This document shows, piece after piece, positions 43,622 to 54,414 of a stretch of 64,000 nt of DNA. The DNA is taken from contig JAOANR010000001.1 in the NCBI GenBank assembly GCA_030278955.1, positions 23,043,468 to 23,107,467 on the forward strand, read 5' to 3'. Numbering within the stretch: the first letter of the stretch is position 1; every line of letters starts with the position of its first letter. The notes under the pieces were generated by a model that was not told where the DNA came from, ran no database searches, and was given only the letters and a program-made list of their open reading frames with translations. This DNA is from Hygrophila difformis. Taxonomy: Eukaryota > Streptophyta > Magnoliopsida > Lamiales > Acanthaceae. Made by a program: the position numbers and the translations under genes.

Positions 43622-44312
43622 TTTTTTTTTTTGATGAAACAGCCTGAAAAGGCTAGCGAAAAAGAAGGGAAAAAAGATAACAATCAATGCAGATTAATCA
43701 GACGGGAATAAACTTCCCCAGCAGCATCCTTGTTGGCGAGCTCGATAACGTCGTCCGGGGGAAAACCCCAAGTGGTGTAAAATTCCTCAGAACCAGCAGC
43801 TTTACGAGCAAGCGCATCAGCCGCTTGATTACCCTCACGAAACACATGCCGAATAACACAACCTTCCATGCCACGAATTTGATCCCGAACTTCTTTGATC
43901 ATTGGCCAAAGAGAATGAAATGGTTGAGCAGCTCCTATCACCAACCTCAACACCTCCAATGAATCAACATAGCAAACCTTAAGCAACACACCAAGATGAG
44001 TAGCAAATAGGAGACCAAAACGTAGAGCAAGTAGCTCTACTTCCAAGATCGATCTGGCACCCAAGCTACCACCACAAGCCCCTTTCCAATCCCCAAAATT
44101 AGATCGGACAACAGCAGCATAACCTGAAGCATGCGCCGTTGCCAATACACAGCCATCCACATGAAGAACATTCCCAATTACCCCATACGAGCTTCCCTCC
44201 TCTCCATATGCACACGAAAATAGTTGGCTTTAGCCAACATCTGATCCCGAGCAGTACTAGTACAACGAAAGAGTTTGTTATTTCGTTCAGACCACACCGT
44301 CCACAGCAAAGC
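43622..44312 (-). mobile_element. LINE 3' end, interrupted by the Athila element
   Basis: T-run at 43621-43632 marks the poly(A) end. RNase H and the linker before it follow on the minus strand up to 44312, where the Athila LTR starts. The remainder should continue right of the Athila element, outside the window. Confidence 0.85.
43684..44310 (-). pseudogene. LINE RNase H domain and linker
   Basis: The linker LLWTVWSERNNKLFRC (44310-44180) is followed by a stop at 44178. The RNase H domain is open at 44160-43684: YAAVVRSNFGDWKG, LEVELLALRFGLLFA, VCYVDSLEVLRLV (Asp), HVFREGNQAADALARKA, EEFYTTWGFPPDDV. Close in layout and sequence to the RNase H at 29428-30186, so probably the same LINE family. 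Confidence 0.85.
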
Positions 44313-44458
44313 TGAAACTTTTGACAATTTCCTACACGAGTATTTTATAAAATATATCAAGTTTGAATTTATGAAATGAAAAGAGTTATGATTCATGGGA
44401 AAGGGATTTAAGGATATATTCCACTTTTTATTACTCATGTGGGAAACTTTGATTTCAA

Positions 44459-44542
44459 ACGGCGCTGTGGAACTCCCCGGCATGAAACTTTTGACAATTT
44501 CGTGCCATGGAGATCCTTGCCATGAAACTTTTGACAAGTTCC
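44459..44542 (-). repeat. Fossil PBS/LTR-end copies inside the Athila LTR
   Basis: The LTR end TGAAACTTTTGACAATTTC recurs at 44483 and, with one change, at 44523. The first internal copy is preceded by ACGGCGCTG ... TCCCCGGCA, a shortened version of the sequence that precedes the real LTR end at 60516-60549. The same arrangement is in the other LTR (60720, 60760). Confidence 0.75.
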
Positions 44543-44839
44543 CTCTATATGAGCATTTTCTAAAAATAATAATCTCGGTTTTCAATTTTATTTAATGAAA
44601 CCAATTTATGAAGATGGAGTTGGGATTAGGGATATATTATAGGTTGTCACGTTTTTATTACTCGTGTTAAGAAACTGTGCCCCCGAAAGCGCACGGTGTC
44701 AAAAATTGCTGTAATTTATAGTAAGACCGGATCGTTCACTGGAGGATGTGCGATAGAAGCAGGGCCCACGTCGTTTACTAAGATTTTCCACTCGGTTACT
44801 CGATTCCAGTTTTGCAATGGTTTCTAACAACTACTTGAC

Positions 44840-45440
44840 AATAAATTAAACTAGACTATGAAAGCAATTAAAGATTATTCTACAAAGCATGGTAAAATTA
44901 GTCTAAAAAGCAGTTAAATCTATTCTAAGAAAGCAATAAGAAGTATGCTAAGAAAGCATGTAAAATTATTCTACGAAAGCAGATTTAAAATGTGACAGAA
45001 GGGACAGGAAGGAAATAATAAAGATTGGACCAGATTCAGATGAAACACAATTAAACTTCCATTTTAGTACACAGATCTTCGCTTGGGATAATCCTTTCAG
45101 TTAGCTAACTCTCATGCTTCCTATACCATGTTCCCTTTAACAGACAGGTACTTACAGCAAGGATTTACATGCCTTAATAAGACCTCAACCTCTAAGATAC
45201 CACAGATTGTTAACTGCCCCTGCCGAGGTGGATAAGCAACACCTAACATATCATTAGTTGACATGCCAAGTACTTCTATCATCTCCCTTGTCACACCCAA
45301 AGTCTAAATCTAATCCCGAACTAATCCATAACTCTTAAACCTTACAACCGGCGGCCAACCTCTAATTCTTCCGAGTGACCTCTATGAAAGCATTTTAAAG
45401 AAAGCGGTAAAGAAAGCAGTAAAGAAAGCATTTAAAAACC
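44840..45440. repeat. Degenerate AAAGCA-containing repeats in the Athila LTR
   Basis: Many words such as TCTAAGAAAGCA, TCTACGAAAGCAG and GTAAAGAAAGCA recur at 44870-44985 and 45385-45440; also in the other LTR. Confidence 0.55.
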
Positions 45441-46315
45441 TATCACTCGGAAGTCTTAAAAGATCATCTCATTTCGTTAGTATAAAAGAGCCCCTGGTCT
45501 TGGTGACCAGATGCATATTTAGAACTTCCCAAATATCAGTAAGCCACAGGGCTTATAACATACGGTTAGTTATGAGATACAGACATGAGTGGAACAGACC
45601 TATGAAGATCTATTCCGAATGTACTCACTCAAGACTCAATTTTTGGCTTTGGTGGGAGAAGATAGTAGTTGAAAGAATACCCAACCCTACCTTAGAAATT
45701 AACCAAGGCCTACATGTTGTTCCTCTAATATTATTTATCACATCTTATCCGAGTCCAAGTGAACACTGATTCGATGCGATACTTAATAGAAGATTTCCAA
45801 CACACAGTAATTTTGAGAAACAAAAAGATGTTTGAAAATAATTCCCTAAACAGGTACTAAACTCTCAATTAAAACACAGAACCTTTCAGTCTAAGAGAGA
45901 CCTAATCGCTAACTCTGCTTCTAAGTTCTCAAAATCAACCCCCAGTAGAATATGAATTAATCATAAATGTCGAATTTATCCCTTACTCAGATCCAGATTT
46001 TATAAAGTGATTTTTGTGGAAATTTATTATGCAGCATCTGATTAAGATCAAGACTTCTATGCCCAAGGAGAAGGATCTCCAAAATATTATAGACCACAAT
46101 GTCTACATAATAGTATCATGCATACATGCATATGAGAAGTAGAATAAATTGCCCCAAAATATATGGTGGGGTTAGACAGAATCTGATACACAACGATGGA
46201 TTAGCCTGAGATAAGAAGAATTTGGCTAAAAAGAGTGCCAAAAATAATTGGGGTTATCCGGACTGCAAACATCTGCTATCCGGTTCCCAAGTATTCCAGA
46301 TGGAATGATTTTTTA

Positions 46316-46369
46316 GACAGTAGGAAACTCTTAATGACAGTGATCACTATCATCGAGAGTCCTACTGTC
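46316..46369. repeat. Nested hairpin in the Athila LTR
   Basis: GACAGTAGGA (46316-46325) pairs perfectly with TCCTACTGTC (46360-46369). The loop holds the palindrome AGTGATCACT (46339-46348). The outer stem is kept in the other LTR (62567 on), where the inner palindrome reads AGTGATTGCT. Confidence 0.75.
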
Positions 46370-46522
46370 CATTAGTGAGGAAAAACCTACACGTTTTCTT
46401 ACTACAGTAATGCTATAATAGTGTTGATCGACACCATCTAACAGTACTATAGCTTGAATTTCGGGTTTGAAATTAAGATAAAGAAAAGAAAACTGTATCT
46501 CATTGGGAGTTGGCTGAGTGAC

Positions 46523-46657
46523 TAATCGTTATCCCCGTGAAGAGACCTTTTCGCCATAGCTTCCACCAATCACTAATCAGATCATGCAAAATAACGAGTA
46601 ATAATTAACACACAGAAGACGAGTAATCGTTATCCCGGTGAAGGGACCTTTTCGCCA
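46523..46657. repeat. Two 34-bp direct repeats in the Athila LTR
   Basis: TAATCGTTATCCC..GTGAAG.GACCTTTTCGCCA at 46523-46556 and 46624-46657 with two differences; also in the other LTR near 62776 and 62877. Confidence 0.8.
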
Positions 46658-46900
46658 ACATTGATCAGTGATGTTCCTTATTACCCATTCATACACACAA
46701 TAAACAGAAAAGATGAAATTAAAAGAATATTTTTGTTACTGTGTGATTGTTAATCACACAATAATTTAGACACTAATGAGTTGAGATGTGTAATGGATAA
46801 AATTAGAAGTAATGGGCCTAAGCCCAATACACCCATGCAACTTACACAACTCAGGAAGATAAAATGTTTTTGGAGTTTAAAAAAAATAGAAGGAAGAAAG

Positions 46901-47471
46901 TAATTCGGTCTACTAGGTGAGGTGCAAATTAGACCGAATTGAGGATGGATGATGGATGAAGTAATACCTTACCCAGTTAATCCTTGTAAAGTCATGGAAC
47001 ATCATCTAATTCGAATTGTCGGAGCAATTCGGTCTAAACCGAATTGGACAATTCGAATTGATGAAGTCATTCCCTCACTCAAATTTGGCTAAGGCATTTA
47101 CCCCAAAATGAGGGTAATTCGAATTGCCAAGTCAATTCGGTTTAGACCGAATTGGCAATTCGAATTGGTTAAAGACAGAAAAATAAACTAAGGCATGAGT
47201 GGATGAAATGCATACAATATGGTGAACAAGGTTAATTCGGTCTAAACCGAATTTGCACAGACCGAATTGCTTGTACACCATATGAGAGTGATTTTTGCTA
47301 TGTAATTCGGTCTCAGAGGGAATTCGGTCGAGGCAATTCGGTCTCGACCGAATTGCCTCGACCGAATTGCATATAGATTTTTAAATAAGGCATTCAACAA
47401 GTATTTTTGCCATGCAATTCCATTCTCATGGGCAATTCGGTTTAGACCGAATTGCCTCAAATCGAACTGCA
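46901..47471. repeat. Palindrome cluster A (AATTCGGTCTAGACCGAATT type)
   Basis: At least five inverted repeats: 47008-47059 (outer AATTCGAATTGTC arms around a 22-bp palindrome), 47116-47166, 47234-47253, 47321-47368 (23-bp perfect arms, 2-nt centre) and 47431-47456. An outer pair with a 17-nt loop lies at 46901-46943. Confidence 0.92.
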
Positions 47472-48460
47472 TGTCATTTTCCACCTAAGAGATATTTTTG
47501 TGCTCACAAGTACAGGTTCGGTTTACACTGTGTGGTCTATGATGGATGAGAATTACCTAATCCTTCATTTCACATCAGTGTCACCTCACAGCCACACTAG
47601 TGAGCAATTTAAGGAAAATAGGCATAATAGGATACGTGTCTAGCAGGCATTTGGCATGAATTAAACCTTAATTCTACAAACAAGAAATCAAAGATTCAAG
47701 AACCTAACATACTAAGAAAAATAAGAACTACGTGCATATAAGTAAGAACACTTACATTATCTAAGGCAACAATAAGCTAAAATAGAGAGACCAAAACGGC
47801 AACAAAAGACATTTAAAAATAAATTCTAACAACCCTAAAAATGTCTAAAACCTAAGAACATTTATTTGAAGCTCTAAGGTATAAAAACAAACCAAAAGCC
47901 CACTAAACATGCATTTATGGAGAATGTAAGTCAACTAGGACATAATAAATGTAACCTAGTTGAAACAAACAAACATTCTAATATTTATTGCTAAGGAAAG
48001 CATTAAATGAGTGCCAAAGACATGAAATAAAAACCAATTTCTGGATTTCTTCTTGTATTGACACTTGAAAGCAAAAAATAACCCTAAAACCATCATTAAC
48101 TTGAAGGTAGGGTTTATTCTAACTACAAAGCATTTAAAATGTATGGAAATGGCTACACTAAAGGTAGTAACATGCTTCTATAAAAATAAACTAAGATCAA
48201 AGCACTAAAACTACACTACAAGCTTGAAAATAAACTAACCAAACTAAACTACCTACCTAACCCTTAAGGGGTGGAGAACACCTTCTGCTCCTTCTTTTTG
48301 TCTCCCAGCAAAATGTCCAAGTGTAAGTCAGAATATTTCTTGTGTTGAGGAAGGTCAACTTTTATACTTCTTCTCGAAACCCTAGGCTTATCAGGGCCCA
48401 TCCACAGTGCCATGCATTTCTCACGTGCTCAAAGCTTCAATTGGATGAAATTTTGAATGT

Positions 48461-48900
48461 GATTCGGTCTCCTCAAGCAACTCGGTTTAGACCGAATTGA
48501 TGCAATTCGAATCGCATGAGGTCTTTCTTCTTGATCTTGAGCATGGAATGTGGTACTCTTTTATCAATTCGGTCTATGTGTAGACCGAATTGGCCTTGTC
48601 GAACTGATGATGACTCCTGCTTGGCTTTCTTGCTTTGAGGCAATTCGATCTATTCAATCAATTCGGCCTAGACCGAATTGCATAGATTGAACCCCTTCTT
48701 TTGTTTTCTGCTCAAGGTCTTCTTCTTTTCATAGTGCAATTCGGTCTAGGGGTCAATTCGGTTTAGATCGAATTGCCACAGACCGAATTGGTTGTTCTGC
48801 TTCTCTCCTTCAACACTTGTTTCTTTTTCTTCTTCTTCTTTCAACAATTCGGTCTAATGAGCAATTCGGTTTAGGCCGAATTGCGTATAGACCGAATCGG
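48461..48900. repeat. Palindrome cluster B
   Basis: About five units of the same palindrome, mostly nested: outer half-sites TTCGGTCTA / TAGACCGAA around an inner near-perfect palindrome (for example near 48840-48900). The spacers are unrelated. Confidence 0.9.
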
Positions 48901-49243
48901 TCTTCAACACTTAACCAAAATTTCAGTTAACCAAAATTTCAGTTTGTGGGATTTTCATTCTTTTTCCCATCTTTTTTATTTTTGTGGGCTATTTTATTCT
49001 TTTGCCCATCTTTTCATTCCTTTTTCTTTTTTTTCCCTTTTTTCATGTTTCTGGATTTTTCTGACACAAATACAATTAAAATTGCATATTTTTGTGTCTT
49101 TCACTACCAGCTTATTTTTATTACAAACTAGCATTAATCTGTCGAATTCAACTGCTTTCTCATTGGAATAAGATGGGAATACGATCAAAATGTCCGTCTC
49201 AGACACGGAAATGGATTGGAAATAATGGACAATTTTGGCCATT

Positions 49244-49261
49244 ATCAACATCCTCACATTT
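49244..49261 (-). repeat. 18-bp junction repeat, copy 3
   Basis: ATCAACATCCTCACATTT; on the element strand AAATGTGAGGATGTTGAT, the proposed polypurine tract plus LTR start. Exact copies at 51737-51754 and 54301-54318. Confidence 0.85.
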
Positions 49262-51000
49262 AATACTGATCGTCCCCGAGCAGTCAGAGTCAGTGCTCCT
49301 AAGAGCATGGACTCTGCACATTCAATCCATTTGCGTGGCTTCAAAAATTTCATTCTTGTTATATTGGAATAATACAATCAAAATTACAAGTATTAAACTC
49401 TCTTGATTGCAATGTTTAATGAAATGATACTTCTCACTTGGAAAGGTATACAAATCAATCATTATTGTTAATTCTTCTTGAATATATGTATAGAAAATTT
49501 CATTGGTTTAATTTTAGAATTCAAACATGACATGAACATTAATCAATCAAAGCAGAGCCTCACATATAGTAGAATCGGAAATTTCACTCACTCTCAAAGT
49601 TGGCTTTTTGACAATTCTCTCTTAATCGAATTCAAATAAATTCTCCCATAAGCTTGCAATTAGACCAACTCGCCACCCACTCATTTCTTCAAATCGAGAT
49701 CCCGAGGTCTTATTTAAGGTTATAACGGGGCATATGGTTGTAACATTAGGTAAGGAAGGATATTATTGGCTAAAAGTGACATGATCCCATTCCACCTTAA
49801 CTTGGCATGTTTTTATTTAAAATTTATGATCATCAATACTTCTTTCTTTCTTTTGTTTTTCCTTTCTATTGCATGACATTAGACTTTGTCTAATTTGCTT
49901 TGTCAATTGCAATTTATTTTTGTTGAATGAATCTCAACATTTTTCTCTTCTTTTTTTTTTTGAATCGGTTTTTGAATACCGATTGACATTTTTGATGATC
50001 ATAAACTATAATGCCTCGGTGAAATTGGTGCATGTACACTTGGGTTTGATTTTCTTGGCTTTTTTATAAGGCTAGGAAAAATATAGAGGGTTTCAAAGAA
50101 AAATTAGGCTTAAAGGCTCAAAGTGGTTAATCCTAAAGGGAAAATATTTTTGGGTTTGGAATTCAAAAGAAGGCCAAAAATTTGGGTTTTTCTAAGTGTC
50201 TCGATCATATGCTCGATTTCGGGAATATGGCATGGTCTTGAAACGATCCCAATCGCAAGTTCTAGTGTCCTTTAATCAAATTGATTTTTCACACAACAAA
50301 AGAAATAATGAGTAAAAATGACTCGGCTGAGATCTCACGTGGTGTGGTTTGATCATGTCATACCTTTATTCTTAAATTTAGCCTTTGAAAAATTCTTGCA
50401 TTTTCTTCAATTAAATTCTCAACATGAAAATTTTGTTTTTCTTCCAAGTGATCATATCATTGGATTTTTATAGCTCAAAACCTCGAAAATTTATATCATG
50501 CATATTTTTAATTGTTTTATCCCAATTTAATAGTTTGAAAGTTTCACCCTTAGCCTAAATTCAACATGTGAATTTAGGTGACAGATTTAATGCTCGTTTT
50601 ATGCCGGTTATTTAATTGAAAGCAGTAAAAAGATACTGTGAACATGCGAGCATGTTACAGCTTTGTTTTTGGCGTGACAGTCACTTATTCATCTTGGACT
50701 GTCACACATCTTTTTCAAAATATTTTTGAGAATTCAAGACGAAATTCTCTTGTGAAAAGCGATAAAGGATCAATACCAAATTACAGCTTCCAACAACCAC
50801 GTCAAGTGGTTTCAAGGTTCGTCTTAAAGCTACGACCTTACTTACAGAAACCCATTAATACATTAGTTACAGGAGATGCTATACACTTGGATAAAGTTTT
50901 CACAAGGAGCATTTCAAAAGATCTCCTAGATGATGTTTCAGTTTAATTTACGCAAAAGTGACTCTTTACAGATGAGTCTGTCTTCCGCATCCTTCTTCTC
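49262..51000 (-). other. Noncoding DNA between proposed LTR and the F-box gene
   Basis: No gene found. T-rich with a CTTTTTTTTTTTGAATCGG run near 49950. Small hairpins near 50640-50655 (AACATGC/GCATGTT) and 50674-50705 (GTGACAGTC/GACTGTCAC, loop 14) lie 300 bp beyond the F-box stop on its strand. Confidence 0.5.
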
Positions 51001-53178
51001 CTATCCTTGGAAGAAAATCCTGCTCCAATGGACGAAGTTTGTCAGGCTGCAGGGCAAGCAGTAATCTCCCTCGTCATCCTGGTTCTCCAGCACTTTTTGG
51101 CAGTAGATTCTGGGTCCTTGGTCAATGAACAGATCGGGAGCCTCCAGACTTTCCATCAACCATGCAAAGACGTTGTTGCCCACGTATGCCATGACTGATT
51201 CGTCCGTCACCATACTGTCGATCATCGGTATTTCCTGACGGACCTGTTCCTTGTCCAGCTTGCTGAGCAGCATGAATCCCCTAATAAAGGTTGATGCTTT
51301 GTGATTGTCGTCAATCCCAGGTTTCAGCAATTCGCAGGCCCTTTCCTCATTACCTGCTCCGAATGCTTGTAGGGCTGGTACGAACTGAAGGTAGTAGTTG
51401 CCTGCGTCAACACACTTCTGCATGAGTTCCTCCTTTTCCGCCTCGACTCCTATCTGCCACATCTTTACGATTGTGGTCTCTAGTTCACATCTTTTGTAGA
51501 TTATCGGGAGCTCACTTGCTGCCCTGAATTTCTTGCACACCCTTTTGACAGAAAAAACCTTTTTGAGGTCATCCTCCCCTATACGGGAGAGGATTTCTCC
51601 TAGGAGTTCGACTGGCAGGTCCAGTAGTTCAAGTCTTTCCAGTTCTGGAGCTGGATCCGGAGAGATGATGTCCCTACGAAAAGAGAGGTTGAAACTATTT
51701 TTAACAAATTTTTGATAGAAGCATTCAAGTTGAAAAATCAACATCCTCACATTTTGAGCTATGCTCTAAATGTGAGTTAATTGGTTTTACTTGAATTTAT
51801 TGAACTACACTACATATTAAAGGACAGGAGGTTAGATTGTAGAATCTAACAATTATTGCAACATGCAAAGTAAGAAAATAAGGGAAATAAGGGTCTTAGA
51901 CCCTTACACTTTTTTTTTTCTTAGACTAAAAATAGTCTAAAGATTTTTGAATGGTCAAAGGACCAAAAGAAGGAATTTTTATAGGCTATTGAGCCTACAA
52001 AAGAAAAGTGCATATTTTTTATCACTTTAAAAGGGATCAAAAGCATATCAAATGGGAGGATGGATATTCAATAATGAAGAATCAATACACATGTAGAGTC
52101 ATGCAATTACTAACACAAGGTGATGGACTAAGAGAAAATAAAAATAAAATAGAAACAAGCATACACATGCAAAAAGGTTATTTTTGGATTTTATGGAAAG
52201 TGTTGACTTGTTTATTTAATAAAGTTGGGGGTGTAAGTGGTCCCCCATTTGAATTTTTGTTTTGGGGAATGGGTGTAAATGAGTGAGCAAAGTAACCACA
52301 CTTGTTTATTCCCCACATATCCCAATAATAAACATGTCAACCACTTAAATAAAAACAAGAATACTATCAACCATTTGTCTTTTTGAACATAAATGTCATG
52401 CCAATAGTGTTTGAAAAACACTTGTCAGGAAAAATTTTGGCATGGTTTCCTCTATAATACCATATCTCCAGTGTATGCAACCATCAACTTTTCAGTTGAG
52501 TTTACATGTGGTGGTAAACAGGTACCCCACAGAAGCATTTATTAATAGGGTTTCACAATACAGTACATGCAAACACAAAACAACAAACAAAAATAGTCCA
52601 TTCACACCAGTGTCATGCAAAATTTGCCAATAACTTATGCTTCAAAATACAGATACGGCAACATCATCAACATGCATATCCAACAACATTATCGAGCATC
52701 CAATAAACAAAACAACACAGTGGTTGAGGGGAAAAATAGCCCACTGTGTTTACTCCACTTCCACATTTTCAAAGAACAACCAAACAACACAGTATATGCA
52801 CAAACAGAAAATAATGACAACCAGTATTCACAATATCAACAAAGATCAGATTCTTATGGGTTTTGAAGCCCAAAATTTTCAAAATAGAAGCACCCCTACA
52901 CCACAGAAAACTCGGATAGTAACAATGGCAGTTCGAACTTAAGCAAGAAAAAGCCCTAGTTCGGACTGCTCTGTTATACCCTATTCCGACCATACCCAAC
53001 CCATTCCGACCACTCCCTGACCACGCTCAACACGAAAACAGTCCTCATTCCCCTCCCCATTACCGATTTCGCAAAAATGAAGAAAAACGAAAACTGAAAT
53101 CGCGAAAATGAGAGTGCGAAATCGAAAACAGGACACTTACCCGACACTCTTAGTAGGATTAGACGAAGAAGACGCCAT
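51001..53178 (-). CDS. F-box protein (At2g35280-like), two exons, inside the Athila element
   Basis: Exon 1 is 53178-53141 (MASSSSNPTKSV plus two bases), followed by GTAAGTG. The intron is 1467 bp (53140-51674) and ends in a pyrimidine tract CCTCTCTTTTCGTAG. Exon 2 is 51673-51001. Splicing keeps the frame and gives 236 residues. Residues about 30-65 are an F-box (LDLPVELLGEILSRIGEDDL, then VKRVCKKF), the SKP1-binding motif of SCF ubiquitin ligases. The C-terminal part, with helical repeat-like segments and a Cys pair (YCLPC), resembles the plant At2g35280-type F-box family; this is from memory. No stop or frameshift, unlike all surrounding pol. It is on the same strand as pol, 1.2 kb past its end. 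Substrate unknown. It may be a captured or engulfed host gene. Confidence 0.75.
51737..51776 (-). repeat. 18-bp junction repeat, copy 2, with hairpin
   Basis: ATCAACATCCTCACATTT at 51737-51754. CTCACATTTTGAGC pairs with GCTCTAAATGTGAG (51763-51776), 14 bp with one mismatch and a 3-nt loop. It lies inside the predicted F-box intron. Confidence 0.8.
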
Positions 53179-53323
53179 TTTTGAAAGCTTTGGACGGATT
53201 CGAATAGGGTAAGGTACTGGCTCGAGCTCTGGTTTCGCGAGGAAGAAGGGTTCGCGACCGGAGGGAACTGGGGAATGTTCTAAGTGTGGAGAGTGAAAGT
53301 GAGGGAAAAGAGGGGGAAAAAGG

Positions 53324-53331
53324 AATAAATA
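53324..53331 (-). promoter_or_regulatory. Candidate TATA box of the F-box gene
   Basis: The minus strand reads CCTATTTATTCC about 145 bp upstream of the ATG, followed by a pyrimidine-rich leader as in plant 5' UTRs. Directly upstream lies palindrome cluster C. Confidence 0.5.
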
Positions 53332-53348
53332 GGGTGAGGGAAAATGGG

Positions 53349-53955
53349 TAATTCGGTCTACTGGAGACCGAACCATCAATTCGGTCTAGATCGAATTGAT
53401 GTGGTCTCCAAGTGTTTGTGAGAGATTCGGTCTCTTAGGCCAATTCGGTCTAGACCGAATTGGCATGGAGACCGAATTGAGAGGAAAAACAAACAAACAC
53501 TTACTGCAATGTGGTCTTTTGAAATCAATTCGGTCTAGACCGAATTGATCTAGAGACTGAATTACAGCAAGAAGACCGAATTTGGTTACTTAGTAAAAAT
53601 AATAGGGGATGTTTTTGTGAGGTGATTCGGTCTATATGGGCAATTCGGTCTAGACCGAATTGCCTTATAGATCGAATTGCTCACCTACAAGAATAAAACT
53701 AAGGTAACACAATGTCTTTTGTAGATCAATTCGGTCTATTCAAAATCAATTCGGTGTAGACTGAATTGATATAGACCGAATTACTTACTTGGCCAAACTT
53801 ACGCAAGGATGGAGCATGTGTCTTGGGAAGTCAATTCGGTCTCTTAGGACCAATTCGGTCGAATTGGCTTGGAGATCGAATTGGTTAAGATTTCCAAGGC
53901 ACACCTCTGATGCGATCTGTTTCAAACAATTCGATTTAGACCGAATTGATTTGAG
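53349..53955. repeat. Palindrome cluster C, upstream of the F-box gene
   Basis: Seven or so units, most with an outer half-site pair around an inner perfect palindrome. For example, near 53428-53480 the inner 26-bp palindrome is GCC + AATTCGGTCTAGACCGAATT + GGC; near 53625-53680 the flanks are GGC/GCC, and near 53522-53546 TC/GA. Flanking bases differ between units but are complementary within a unit. Confidence 0.92.
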
Positions 53956-54300
53956 ATACAAAATAGATCGCATTCAACACTTAGAAAAAATTTTGAAATT
54001 TTTCAATTTTCACCATTTTCTGAAATTATGGATTTCTTAGAAATTAGCATACTGAAAACACACATTTAAACAGAAATATTACTCTATAATAAATTGCTTG
54101 CATAAATCAGGTTGGATTAACACCCTCATTTTATGGAGTTATTCCGGATTTTAAATTTCTCTAAATTCCGAAATTACTTTCCATTAAATTTAGTATTAAT
54201 CCAACCGGGAACCTGGTTTTTGGAGCTTTATCTTTCTTTTTGTTGGTTCCATGAATTCCTGCAAGTTAAACATAAGAAAATTATTAAATTTTCTCCAAAT

Positions 54301-54340
54301 ATCAACATCCTCACATTTAGAGTCTGAATACTCTAAATGT
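54301..54340 (-). repeat. 18-bp junction repeat, copy 1, with hairpin
   Basis: ATCAACATCCTCACATTT at 54301-54318. ACATTTAGAG (54313-54322) pairs perfectly with CTCTAAATGT (54331-54340). It lies 75-115 bp past the pol stop, where a polypurine tract would be expected. Confidence 0.8.
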
Positions 54341-54414
54341 TTAGTTGATTTTTGGATACTTATCTTTTGAGAAAAATGAATATGTAATAAATAATTAAAT
54401 AAGTATATATATTT

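Larger units (their letters stand above)
44313..49247 (-). repeat. 3' LTR of Athila (minimum extent)
   Basis: The outer end at 44313 is certain. The inner end is proposed at 49247 (CATTATCA, then ACATCCTCACATTT, a purine tract on the element strand), giving about 4.9 kb. The same junction sequence recurs at 51740 and 54304, so the LTR could extend to 54304 (about 10 kb). Only 44313 to about 47785 can be verified against the other LTR. It contains palindrome clusters, hairpins and a fossil PBS. Confidence 0.7.

Noticed and set aside
46500..46660. Hammerhead-type ribozyme in the Athila LTR
   Set aside because: Words such as CCGTGAAGAGACC look suggestive, but I cannot find the CTGATGA and GAAA core in the right arrangement.
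49092..49406. 104-codon plus-strand and 127-codon minus-strand frames near the proposed LTR start
   Set aside because: No domain, low-complexity Lys/Phe-rich translation of T-rich DNA; they cross the proposed LTR boundary.
46901..53955. Palindrome clusters as a CRISPR-like array
   Set aside because: Plant nuclear context, irregular spacing, unit symmetry rather than direct repeats, no cas genes.
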